Shown here in pieces: positions 15,074 to 23,340 of a stretch of DNA of 64,000 nt; within the stretch, counting starts at the first letter, position 1, and every line of letters begins with the position of its first letter. Below the pieces are notes generated by a model. The model was not told the origin of the DNA. It searched no databases and saw only the letters and a list, made by a program, of their open reading frames with translations. This DNA comes from Williamsia sp. 1135 (GTDB taxonomy: Bacteria; Actinomycetota; Actinomycetes; Mycobacteriales; Mycobacteriaceae), in contig NZ_MJEI01000097.1 of the NCBI RefSeq assembly GCF_002095395.1, positions 62,001 to 126,000 on the forward strand, given 5' to 3'. Position numbers and translations under genes: made by a program.

Positions 15074-16003
15074 ATGGACACCACCCCTGCTGATGCCCGC
15101 GTGATCGTGGTGGGCGCCATCAACGTCGACTTCGTGATCGCCACCCCCCGCCTACCCGGGCCCGGAGAGACCGTGGTCGGCCCCAGGGCGGATCGCCACG
15201 GCGGCGGCAAGGGCGCGAACGCCGCCGTCGCTGCCGCCCGGTCCGGGGCAACCGTGGAGTTGATCGGTGCGGCCGGATCGGACGACACCGGCGACGGTGC
15301 GTTGGCCGAGTTGCGGGACGACGGTGTCGACGTGGGGGCGGTGGTGCGGACCGACTCCCCGACCGGCGTCGCGCTGATCGTCGTGGATCAGGCCGGTGAG
15401 AACCAGATTGCCGTCGGCGCGGGCGCGAACTCCGAGCTGACCGCGGCGCAGGTGCGTGCTTCACTGACCGACCTGAGGCCCGGTGACTGCGTGCTGGTCA
15501 GTACCGAGATCGCCGGGGCCGCCGTGGTCGCTGCCGTCGAAACCGCTGCTGCGGCCGGTGCGCAGTGTGTGCTGAATCCGGCCCCACCGATACCGGAGAT
15601 CGCGGATGCCATCCGGTACGGGCCCATCCTGACCCCCAATGCCGGGGAATGCCTCGAACTGGCGAGCATGGTCGGAAAGAACTCCGACACCGTCGAGGAG
15701 GCCGCGGCAGCGCTGTCAGAGGCCACGGGCGCCGCTGTTGTCGTGACGCTGGGCGCGGGCGGGGTGCTCGTCAAGATCCCGGGACAGGACTTCGAGACGA
15801 TACCGGCGCGCACAGCGACGGTCCGCGACACCACCGGGGCGGGCGACACGTTCAACGGGGTGTTCGCGGCGCGACTCGCTGCGGGCGATACGACGAACGC
15901 AGCCGCCACGGTTGCGAATGTGGCGGCTGCGTTGTCGGTGTCGTACGTCGGCGCCCGCACAGGGATGCCGACGTGGGATCAGATCAGCGCAGCGTCTCGA
16001 TGA
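15074..16003 (+). CDS. rbsK: PfkB-family sugar kinase, probable ribokinase
   Basis: 309 residues. The ribokinase N-terminus VVGAINVDFVIATPRLPGPGE and GGGKGANAAVAAARSG are intact, and the C-terminal ATP-site signature DTTGAGDTFNGVFAARL carries the catalytic Asp. It would phosphorylate ribose to ribose 5-phosphate, which feeds the nearby prsA reaction; that pairing is inference. Start ATG 15074. Its 3' end overlaps the convergent mmsB gene by 20 bp. No sugar transporter lies beside it. Confidence 0.82.
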   Translation: MDTTPADARVIVVGAINVDFVIATPRLPGPGETVVGPRADRHGGGKGANAAVAAARSGATVELIGAAGSDDTGDGALAELRDDGVDVGAVVRTDSPTGVALIVVDQAGENQIAVGAGANSELTAAQVRASLTDLRPGDCVLVSTEIAGAAVVAAVETAAAAGAQCVLNPAPPIPEIADAIRYGPILTPNAGECLELASMVGKNSDTVEEAAAALSEATGAAVVVTLGAGGVLVKIPGQDFETIPARTATVRDTTGAGDTFNGVFAARLAAGDTTNAAATVANVAAALSVSYVGARTGMPTWDQISAASR

Positions 16004-16853
16004 TCGCGCTGAAGTCCTTGGCGCCGTTTTCCTGCGCGAAGTCCGCATAGAGCGTTGCGGCATGCTCGCCGAGCGGCGCAGTGGAACCGGTGGACTCGAC
16101 CGCCGCCATCGCCAGACCCAGATCCTTGTTCATCAGGGCCGTCGCGAAGCCCGGCTTGAACTCGTTGTTCGCCGGTGACGTCGGAACCGGTCCCGGAACC
16201 GGGCAGTTCGTGTGCACGGACCAGCAGTTGCCGGTGGCACCGGTGATGACGTCGAACAGCGCCTGCGCTTCCAGACCCAGCTTCTCGGCGAGTACGAAGG
16301 CTTCGCCGATTGCGATCTGCTGGACTGCGAGCACCATGTTGTTGCAGACCTTGGCGGCCTGTCCGCTGCCGGCGTCGCCGCAGTGGATGACCTTGCCCGC
16401 CATCGGTTCGAGCACGCCCTGCGCGGCGAGTAACGCCTCATCGGTGCCGCCGACCATGAATGCCAACGTGCCCGCGTCCGCGCCCTTGATCCCGCCCGAG
16501 ACCGGCGCGTCGATCTGTGCGAAGCCGTGGTCGGCTGCCTGCTGGTTGATCTTGCGGGCATCGTCGACCGAGATGGTGGAGCTGTCGATCAGCAGCGCAC
16601 CGGTCTTGGTGCCCGGCAGGATCTCCGCGTAGCAGTCCAGGACGGCCTTGCCGCTGGGCAACATCGTGATCACGACGTCGGCGTCGGCGACTGCTTCGAT
16701 TCCGCCGGCGACCACGTTGACGCCGTTCGCCTCGGCGGCCGCGATCGCCGCCGCCGACAGGTCGTACCCGTGCACCGTATGGCCTGCATTGACGAGATTT
16801 TTGGCCATGGGTCCACCCATGTTCCCCAGACCCAGAAACGCGATCGTGCTCAT
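15984..16853 (-). CDS. mmsB: 3-hydroxyisobutyrate dehydrogenase
   Basis: 289 residues. It oxidises 3-hydroxyisobutyrate to methylmalonate semialdehyde in valine catabolism. NAD-binding FLGLGNMGGPMAKNL is at the N-terminus, then the substrate motif DAPVSGGIKGADAGTLAFMVGG and the catalytic lysine region GSGQAAKVCNNM. ATG 16853 overlaps the acyl-CoA dehydrogenase stop (ATGA). It is the last gene of the mmsA-acd-mmsB operon. Confidence 0.93.
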   Translation of the reverse strand: MSTIAFLGLGNMGGPMAKNLVNAGHTVHGYDLSAAAIAAAEANGVNVVAGGIEAVADADVVITMLPSGKAVLDCYAEILPGTKTGALLIDSSTISVDDARKINQQAADHGFAQIDAPVSGGIKGADAGTLAFMVGGTDEALLAAQGVLEPMAGKVIHCGDAGSGQAAKVCNNMVLAVQQIAIGEAFVLAEKLGLEAQALFDVITGATGNCWSVHTNCPVPGPVPTSPANNEFKPGFATALMNKDLGLAMAAVESTGSTAPLGEHAATLYADFAQENGAKDFSAIIETLR

Positions 16854-18013
16854 ATGTACTGCCCCTTACTCGACTTGTCCGCTTCTGCGCGGCCGATCAC
16901 TACCCGCATGATCTCGTTGGTGCCCTCCAGTATTCGGTTCACGCGGAGGTCGCGGACGATTTTCTCCAGACCGTATTCCCGCAGATACCCGTATCCACCG
17001 TGCAACTGCAGCGCCTGATCGGCCACGTCGTAGCAGGTGTCGGTGACGTAGCGCTTGGCCATCGCACACAACTCGACCTTGTCGGGGTGCCCGGCGTCGA
17101 GCGCACTGGCCGCCTTCCACAGGATCAGCCGCGACGTCTCCAACGAGGTCGCCATGTCCGCCAGCGTGAACCTGATCGTCGGTTCGTCGATCAGCTTGCC
17201 GCCGAACGCTTCCCGATCCGACACGTAGCTGATGGCCTTGTTGTAGGCCGCCTGCGCGCCTCCCAGCGAACACGCCGCGATGTTGATGCGGCCGCCGTTG
17301 AGTCCGTTCATGGCGATACCGAAACCCTTGCCTTCTTCTCCACCGAGGAGATTGGCGGCGGGGACCCGGGCACCTTCCATGATGACCTGCGCGGTGGGCT
17401 GGGCATTCCAGCCCATCTTTGCCTCGTTCGCACCGAACGACAGCCCGGGGGTGTCGGACGGGACGATGAACGTGGAGATGCCGCGCGGCCCCTCGGCCCC
17501 GGTGCGCGCCATCATCACGTAGACGTCGGAGACGCCGCCGCCGGAGATGAACTGCTTCACCCCGTCGAGCACGTAGTCGTCCCCATCGCGAACCGCCTTG
17601 GTACGCAACGCCGCGGCATCACTACCCGCGGCCGGCTCGGTCAGGCAGTAGCTGGCGACGGCTTCCATCGACGCCATCTTCGACGCCCACGTGTTCCGTT
17701 GCTCTTCGGTCCCGTAGGAGTCGACCATCCACGTGCACATGTTGTGGATCGACAGGAACGCGGCGGTCGTGGGATCGGCCTTCGCCAGTTCCTCGAAGAT
17801 GCGCACTCCGTCGATCCGGCGCAGACCGCTGCCCCCGACGTCTTCGCTGGTGTAGATCCCGGCCATGCCGAGCTCTGCAGCTTCCCGTAACTCCTCGACC
17901 GGGAAGTGCTTGCGCTCATCCCAGTCGAGTGAGAACGGCTCGATCCGCTTGCGCGCGAACGCCGCCGCGGTGTCGACGATGACCTTGTCATCGTCTGTCA
18001 TCTCGAAAGACAT
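16850..18013 (-). CDS. acyl-CoA dehydrogenase, probably isobutyryl-CoA dehydrogenase
   Basis: 387 residues, FAD-dependent. Motifs: CLTEPAAGSDAAALRTKA, QLHGGYGYLREYGLEKIVRD and the catalytic Glu segment RILEGTNEIMRVVIGR. Lying between mmsA (9-bp gap) and mmsB (4-bp overlap), it most likely converts isobutyryl-CoA to methacrylyl-CoA in the valine pathway. The fold is certain; the substrate is inferred from the operon. Confidence 0.9.
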   Translation of the reverse strand: MSFEMTDDDKVIVDTAAAFARKRIEPFSLDWDERKHFPVEELREAAELGMAGIYTSEDVGGSGLRRIDGVRIFEELAKADPTTAAFLSIHNMCTWMVDSYGTEEQRNTWASKMASMEAVASYCLTEPAAGSDAAALRTKAVRDGDDYVLDGVKQFISGGGVSDVYVMMARTGAEGPRGISTFIVPSDTPGLSFGANEAKMGWNAQPTAQVIMEGARVPAANLLGGEEGKGFGIAMNGLNGGRINIAACSLGGAQAAYNKAISYVSDREAFGGKLIDEPTIRFTLADMATSLETSRLILWKAASALDAGHPDKVELCAMAKRYVTDTCYDVADQALQLHGGYGYLREYGLEKIVRDLRVNRILEGTNEIMRVVIGRAEADKSSKGQYI

Positions 18014-18022
18014 TGACGAGTC

Positions 18023-19543
18023 TCAGTCCATGGTCGGGATGACGAACTCGGCGCCATCCTTGATACCCGAGGGCCACCGCGTCGTGATGGTCTTGACCTT
18101 GGTGTAGAACTGGATCGCTGCCGGTCCGTGCTGATTCAGATCGCCGAATCCGGAGCGCTTCCAGCCACCGAAGGTGTGGTAGGCCACCGGCACGGGGATG
18201 GGCACGTTCACGCCCACCATGCCGCACTGCACGCGGGCGGTGAAGTCGCGGGCGGCGTCGCCGTCCTGGGTGAAGATCGCGACACCGTTGCCGTATTCGT
18301 GCTCGGACGGAAGCGCCAGTGCCTCTTCGTAATCCGCGGCACGAACGACGCAGACCACCGGCCCGAAGATCTCGTCGGTGTAGATCGTCTGATCCTTCTT
18401 GACGTGATCGAAGAGGGTGGGCCCGATGAAGTAGCCCTCTTCCAGGCTCTGACCGTCGTAGGTCAGGTCGTCGGTCGCGCGCTCGCGGCCGTCGATGACC
18501 AGCTCGGCGCCGGCGTCCACACCCTGCTGGATGTAGTCCTTGACGCGTTCGAGAGCAGCCTTGCTGACGAGGGGGCCATAGTCGGCCTTGATGTCGAGGC
18601 TGTGGCCGACGCGCAGTGCGTTGACCTTGTCGACCAGCTTCTCGCGCAGGCGATTCGCTGTGGCCTCACCCACGGGCACGGCCACCGAGATCGCCATGCA
18701 GCGCTCGCCGGCACTGCCGTATCCGGCACCGATCAGTGCGTCGGCGACCTGATCGAGGTCGGCGTCCGGGAGGATGATCATGTGGTTCTTGGCGCCACCG
18801 AAGCACTGTGCGCGCTTACCGTTCGCGGCCGCGTTCGAGTAGATGTACTGCGCGATGTCGGAGCTGCCGACAAAGCCGTACGCCTGCACGTCGTCGTTGT
18901 TCAGCAGGGCGTCGACGGCTTCCTTGTCGCCGTGGATGACCTGGAACACGCCTGCGGGTAGTCCGGCCTCGAGGAACAACTCGGCCAGGCGCACAGGCAC
19001 CGACGGGTCCCGCTCGGACGGCTTGAGGATGAACGCGTTTCCGGTTGCCAGCGCGGGGCCGGCCTTCCAGAGCGGGATCATGGCGGGGAAGTTGAACGGG
19101 GTGATGCCTGCGACCACACCGAGCGGCTGGCGAACCGAGTGCACGTCGATGCCGGTGCCGGCGCCTTCGGTGAACTCACCCTTCAGCAGGTGCGGGATGC
19201 CGATCGAGAATTCGATCACCTCGACGCCGCGCTGGATGTCGCCCTTGGCGTCGGGAACGGTCTTGCCGTGCTCCTTGGAGAGCAGCTCGGCGAGTTCGTC
19301 CATGTTCTCGCCGACGAGTGCAACGAACTTCATCATCACGCGAGCGCGACGCTGCGGGTTCCATGCAGCCCAGATCTTCTGCGCCTCGACTGCGCTGGCA
19401 ACGGCGGCGTCGACCTCGGCCGTACTGGCCAGAGGAACTGTCGCCTGCACCTTGCCGGTGCTGGGGTCCATCACATCTGCGGTGCGCCCGCTGGTCCCGG
19501 CGACATGTGCGCCGTCCACGAAATGGTCGATTTGCCTGGTCAT
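18023..19543 (-). CDS. mmsA: CoA-acylating methylmalonate-semialdehyde dehydrogenase
   Basis: 506 residues. It converts methylmalonate semialdehyde, NAD+ and CoA to propionyl-CoA. Characteristic segments are ITPFNFPAMIPLWKAGPALA, CFGGAKNHMIILPDADLD and the catalytic cysteine in GSAGERCMAISVAVPVG. MmsA enzymes lack the usual general-base Glu of ALDHs, as here. Start ATG 19543 has GAGGA at good spacing; an ATG at 19561 is less well placed. First gene of the valine operon, with a palindrome over its likely promoter. Confidence 0.94.
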   Translation of the reverse strand: MTRQIDHFVDGAHVAGTSGRTADVMDPSTGKVQATVPLASTAEVDAAVASAVEAQKIWAAWNPQRRARVMMKFVALVGENMDELAELLSKEHGKTVPDAKGDIQRGVEVIEFSIGIPHLLKGEFTEGAGTGIDVHSVRQPLGVVAGITPFNFPAMIPLWKAGPALATGNAFILKPSERDPSVPVRLAELFLEAGLPAGVFQVIHGDKEAVDALLNNDDVQAYGFVGSSDIAQYIYSNAAANGKRAQCFGGAKNHMIILPDADLDQVADALIGAGYGSAGERCMAISVAVPVGEATANRLREKLVDKVNALRVGHSLDIKADYGPLVSKAALERVKDYIQQGVDAGAELVIDGRERATDDLTYDGQSLEEGYFIGPTLFDHVKKDQTIYTDEIFGPVVCVVRAADYEEALALPSEHEYGNGVAIFTQDGDAARDFTARVQCGMVGVNVPIPVPVAYHTFGGWKRSGFGDLNQHGPAAIQFYTKVKTITTRWPSGIKDGAEFVIPTMD

Positions 19544-19590
19544 GGGGTCCTCACAAGTCATCTACGAGCGTGTTGTCCCCATCACCATAT

Positions 19591-19606
19591 ACTAGGACTT
19601 CCTAGT
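19591..19606. promoter_or_regulatory. 16-bp palindrome at the mmsA promoter
   Basis: ACTAGGACTTCCTAGT has perfect 7-bp arms and a 2-bp centre. On the minus strand it partly covers TAGTAT, a likely -10 hexamer, 48 bp upstream of mmsA. It looks like an operator for a TetR-like repressor of the valine operon; the regulator is not in this window. Confidence 0.6.
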
Positions 19607-19638
19607 AATAAAGACCCCAGGCAGGCCCGGGACGACGA

Positions 19639-19721
19639 ATGGCCCTGAAAACTGGCAATTAGCAGGCGCTCGAGGGCGCATACCCCTCGGAGCTCATCTA
19701 TTTGTCAGTTTTCAGGGCCAT
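19639..19721. terminator. nested hairpin between DUF5302 gene and mmsA
   Basis: Perfect 16-base outer arms ATGGCCCTGAAAACTG (19639-19654) and CAGTTTTCAGGGCCAT (19706-19721) surround 51 bases that hold an inner stem CGAGGG/CCCTCG. It starts 19 bp past the DUF5302 stop codon and ends before the mmsA promoter. It may be a terminator; the long arms and nested form also suit a palindromic repeat. Confidence 0.5.
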
Positions 19722-19740
19722 CTCGGCCGAGTGGTGCCGG

Positions 19741-19902
19741 CTACCCCGTCTTGCGGCGGAAGCTCTGCTGGCCGCTCTCCGGCCCGTGCTGCCCGGCAGC
19801 CTTCGACGTCGCATCCTTGTGATCGGACGTCGGCTGGCCCTTCTGCTTCTTGCGCTCGAGTGCCTCGCGGAACTTTCGTTTGGTCTCGTCGTCTGCAGCC
19901 AT
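19741..19902 (-). CDS. small DUF5302 protein
   Basis: 53 residues, very hydrophilic: DDETKRKFREALERKKQK, then GQHGPESGQQSFRRKTG. This matches the short DUF5302 family common in actinomycetes. It is likely a cytosolic, largely helical and partly disordered protein. Start ATG 19902 with GGGG upstream. It is 119 bp from the next gene. Function unknown. Confidence 0.7.
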   Translation of the reverse strand: MAADDETKRKFREALERKKQKGQPTSDHKDATSKAAGQHGPESGQQSFRRKTG

Positions 19903-20021
19903 GTCGTACCCCTTCACATGCGGTTGGTGGTGATGAGCGTATCCAGCGGCGACAACCGATGTCAGCTGGTTTTTGCCGTCTCCGCAATCATTGCCCGACC
20001 AGGCGGGAACGTCACCATCGG

Positions 20022-20438
20022 TCAGGTCTGCATGGGTCGGTGGTTGGTGGTTCGCTCGACCGTCCCGTCGGCGTTGAAGTACTGCCACTGTCCGGTCTTC
20101 TTGCCGCCGACCCGGTCACCCCGGTCGATCAGGTTGCCCTCCGGACTCCAGCGCTCCCAGAGCCCGCTCTTCTGGCCTTTGTCGAATGAACCCTTCTGCA
20201 ACAGGCCTCCGCCCGCTCGATACCAAACACACGTCCCGTCGAGTTCGCCGTCGTGATAGTTCGATTCGGAGCGGAGCGTCCCATCGCGGAAATAGTGGCG
20301 CCACAGACCTTCTCGACGGTCCCGGCGGTACGTCCCGGTCGCCTCACCGCCGTGGGGATCGGACTCGCGCCACAGACCGGTCTTACGACCCTGCGCATCC
20401 GTGGCATTGGCGGGCTGTTCGGCCTGGTCGTCTGTCAT
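20022..20438 (-). CDS. MORN-like repeat protein (YwqK-type)
   Basis: 138 residues built from repeats of about 22 residues: KTGLWRESDPHGGEATGTY, EGLWRHYFRDGTLRSESNY, DGTCVWYRAGGGLLQKGSF, KSGLWERWSPEGNLIDRG and KTGQWQYFNADGTVERT. This is the MORN-variant repeat of the YwqK antitoxin-annotated family. No toxin gene lies beside it, so a toxin-antitoxin role is not supported. It is divergent from the flavodoxin gene by 150 bp. Confidence 0.75.
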   Translation of the reverse strand: MTDDQAEQPANATDAQGRKTGLWRESDPHGGEATGTYRRDRREGLWRHYFRDGTLRSESNYHDGELDGTCVWYRAGGGLLQKGSFDKGQKSGLWERWSPEGNLIDRGDRVGGKKTGQWQYFNADGTVERTTNHRPMQT

Positions 20439-20588
20439 TGGCCAAGGTTACCGAGCGCCGGATCGCGACTGTGATATGCGGCAACTGTTCGCTAAAATCG
20501 CGGGTCGGTGCGACTTGCCCGCTGGTCGAATCAGGTGAACCATTAGGGTACCCTTAGTCGCCCCTGATCTACGTGGAGAGAGAATTAG

Positions 20589-21047
20589 ATGTCTGTGGTG
20601 ATCCTGTACGGCAGCGAGACCGGAACCGCCGAACTGGTTTCTGATGCGATCTCCGACGTGCTGTCGCAGCAACACGACGTGTCGATGTACGACATGTCCG
20701 ACTTTGCCGTCGAGGACCTCTCGTCCGACGATTTCTACGTCGTCGTGTGTTCCACCTACGGCGAGGGCGAGTTGCCCACCGGCGCAGAGCCGTTCGCCGA
20801 AGGTCTGGACGACGAGAAGCCGGAGCTCGACGGCGTGCGGTTCGCCACCTTCGGACTGGGCGACAGCGTGTACGACGACACCTTCAACCGCGGCGGCGAG
20901 ATCATCGCCGAGAAACTCGTGGATCTGGGCGCTTCGCAGGTCGGAGAGCACGGACGGCACGATGCGTCGTCGAAGGTCGCCGCGAAGGTGCAGGCAGCAG
21001 AGTGGGCAGCCGAGATCTCGAAGGTCATCAGTCCCGCCAACCACTGA
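20589..21047 (+). CDS. flavodoxin
   Basis: 152 residues. The FMN phosphate loop YGSETGTAE is at residues 8-16, the first isoalloxazine loop is VCSTYGEGELPTGAEPF and the second is FGLGDSVYDDTFNRGG. It should carry single electrons in place of ferredoxin. Start ATG 20589 with GGAGAGA upstream. It is followed 50 bp later by the GlcD-like oxidase. A short palindrome (AGGGTACCCT, 20545-20554) lies upstream but is not a convincing iron-regulator site. Confidence 0.88.
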   Translation: MSVVILYGSETGTAELVSDAISDVLSQQHDVSMYDMSDFAVEDLSSDDFYVVVCSTYGEGELPTGAEPFAEGLDDEKPELDGVRFATFGLGDSVYDDTFNRGGEIIAEKLVDLGASQVGEHGRHDASSKVAAKVQAAEWAAEISKVISPANH

Positions 21048-21097
21048 CTTCTCGGCTCCGGCGCCTCCGGCGGTAGACCACTACTACCCTCGAAATC

Positions 21098-22468
21098 ATG
21101 ACGACGATCACTGCCCTCGACGACTTGGTGTCAGCTCTGCCCACCGGAGTGGTGATCACCGACCCCGACATCGTCGCGTCTTATCGGCAGGATCGCGCGT
21201 TCGACCCGGATGCCGGTACCGCCACGGCGGTGGTTCGCGCCACCAGCACCGCAGATGTCCAGGCGACCGTTCGCTGGTGCGCCGCCAACAACATCCCGAT
21301 CATCCCCCGCGGTGCGGGCACCGGACTGTCGGGCGGGGCCACCGCGGTCGACGGCGGCATCGTGCTCACCACCGAGAAGATGCGCGACATCACCGTCGAC
21401 CCGATCACGCGGTCCGCGATCTGCCAGCCGGGCCTGCTCAACGCCGAGGTGAAGGCGGCTGTGAAAGAGCGCGGCCTCTGGTATCCACCCGACCCGTCAT
21501 CCTTCGAGATCTGCTCGATCGGCGGCAACGCTGCCACCAACGCGGGCGGGCTGTGCTGCGTCAAGTATGGAGTCACCAGCGATTACGTCCTCGGCATGGA
21601 GGTGGTGCTCGCCGACGGCCGTGCCGTACGTCTCGGCGGTGCGCGCCTGAAAGACACCGCAGGGCTCTCGCTGACCAAACTCTTCGTCGGCAGTGAGGGC
21701 ACGCTCGGGATCATCACCGAGGTCACCCTGCGCCTGCTGCCTCCGCAGGCGGCAGCTTCGACCGTGGTCGGGTCGTTCGCATCCGTCCACGCTGCTTCGA
21801 AGGCAGTCCTCGAGATCACCTCCACGATCCGCCCGGCGATGCTCGAGTTCATGGACAAGGTCGCGATCAACGCTGTCGAGGACCAGCTCAAGATGGGCCT
21901 CGACCGCAGCGCCGGGGCACTGCTCGTCGCGCAGTCCGACGCACCCGGCGCGGCGGCCGCCGCCGAGGTCGAGATCATCGAAGCGGCCTTCACACGCTGC
22001 GGAGCGACCGAGGTGTTCGCCACCGACGATCCCGACGAGGGCGAAGCGTTCACCGCGGCCCGTCGGTACGCGATCCCGGCCATCGAGAAGATCGGCCCGC
22101 TGCTCCTCGAGGACGTCGGCGTGCCGCTGCACAAACTCCCCGACCTCATCGACGGGATCGAGGCGATCGCCGCCAACCGCGACGTGCTGATCTCTGTCAT
22201 CGCGCACGCCGGCGACGGCAACACGCATCCGCTGATCGTCCACGATCCGAACGACGCCGACGAGACCGCACGCGCCAACCTCGCGTTCGGAGAGGTGATG
22301 GATCTCGCGATCGCACTGGGAGGCACCATCACCGGCGAGCACGGGGTCGGCAGGCTCAAGAAGGGCTGGTTGCCCGACCAGCTCGGGGCCGACGTCATCG
22401 AACTCACCCAACGCATCAAGAACACCCTCGACCCGCAGGGCATCCTCAACCCGGGCACGATGCTGTAG
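21098..22468 (+). CDS. FAD-linked oxidase, GlcD/D-lactate dehydrogenase type
   Basis: 456 residues. The PCMH FAD domain shows IPIIPRGAGTGLSGGATAVDGGI near residue 70 and FEICSIGGNAATNAGGLCCV. The C-terminal FAD-oxidase domain ends GGTITGEHGVGRLKKGWL and NTLDPQGILNPGTML. This family oxidises glycolate, D-lactate or other 2-hydroxyacids. No GlcE or GlcF partner lies nearby, so it probably works as a single subunit. Start ATG 21098. Confidence 0.88.
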   Translation: MTTITALDDLVSALPTGVVITDPDIVASYRQDRAFDPDAGTATAVVRATSTADVQATVRWCAANNIPIIPRGAGTGLSGGATAVDGGIVLTTEKMRDITVDPITRSAICQPGLLNAEVKAAVKERGLWYPPDPSSFEICSIGGNAATNAGGLCCVKYGVTSDYVLGMEVVLADGRAVRLGGARLKDTAGLSLTKLFVGSEGTLGIITEVTLRLLPPQAAASTVVGSFASVHAASKAVLEITSTIRPAMLEFMDKVAINAVEDQLKMGLDRSAGALLVAQSDAPGAAAAAEVEIIEAAFTRCGATEVFATDDPDEGEAFTAARRYAIPAIEKIGPLLLEDVGVPLHKLPDLIDGIEAIAANRDVLISVIAHAGDGNTHPLIVHDPNDADETARANLAFGEVMDLAIALGGTITGEHGVGRLKKGWLPDQLGADVIELTQRIKNTLDPQGILNPGTML

Positions 22469-22635
22469 GGCCTCATGATGTTCCGGGCCGCGGACGACGT
22501 TGCATCAGTTGATCGACACCGACGGGAACCGCTGACATTCAATCGAATTCAACTGCTGGCTCACCCCACGCACGCTGGGTAATTTCCTTGACGACCGACA
22601 AGACGTCGGAGAACAACTCGTCCGAGGTGAATCCC

Positions 22636-23310
22636 GTGTCCGCCATCCGTTCCGCCCGCACCGTCGCCACCATCCTGGGGGTGGGCGCCCTCGGGCTGGG
22701 TCTGCTCACCGCCTGTTCCGACAGCTCAGACGACGCTTCACCGGCGACGCCGGAGAGTCAGGCTTCGACGACCTCCGAGGAGGCGCAGGACTCGCCCGCG
22801 ATGCAGTAGTGCAGCCGAGAGGCCCCGACCGGGCCGCTGGCCGTCCCCACGACATCGACCGAGTACACCTCCGGCGAGGCCGCCTACTCGGTGACCCTTT
22901 CCGACGGCACCGAGAAATGCGTTGTGGTCGAGTCTGATTCGAGCGGCGGAGACTTCGACTCGACCGACAAGGAGATCGACATCCGCTTCGGCGACACCTC
23001 CGCGGGATTGCTCATCACGATCGATGGCGAAAAGGAGGGCAACCTGCCGACCGAGGTCCCCCAACAGGTCGACGACGCCTTCATGGGCATGCAGGTCGAC
23101 GGTGGCTATTTCGCCGACAGCATGCACAGTGGCTGTGAGGTCACGTTGACCGGGCTCGACGACGAGATGATTGCCGGGGAGTTCACCTGCACCGATGTCA
23201 CGCTGTTCGAAGACGGTCCCTTCAGCCTCGGCAGCGAGACGACCACCACGCCACTGCCCGAGGACACCACCATCACCGAAGCCAAGGGCTGGTTCGTGTT
23301 GCGCGCCTGA
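22636..23310 (+). pseudogene. lipoprotein gene with an internal amber codon
   Basis: From GTG 22636 (GAGGTGA six bases upstream) the frame gives a signal peptide ARTVATILGVGALGLGLLTAC with lipobox LLTAC and a Ser/Thr/Asp-rich linker. It then meets TAG at 22807-22809. The same frame continues with a conserved-looking domain: YSVTLSDGTEKCVVVESDSS, VDDAFMGMQVDGGYFADSM and SGCEVTLTGLDDEMIAGEF, ending at 23310. The whole would be a secreted lipoprotein of about 224 residues. The lesion could be real, a read-through site or a base error. Confidence 0.65.
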
Positions 23311-23340
23311 ACTTGCGTGCCCGACCTGCCCGATCATGGG

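Noticed and set aside
20022-20438. Toxin-antitoxin module at the YwqK-like gene
   Set aside because: The family name implies an antitoxin but no toxin gene is adjacent; only a MORN-like repeat protein is supported.
20545-20554. Iron-regulator (IdeR/DtxR) box before flavodoxin
   Set aside because: AGGGTACCCT is palindromic but the TTAGG half-sites and the 19-bp spacing of known IdeR sites are not present.
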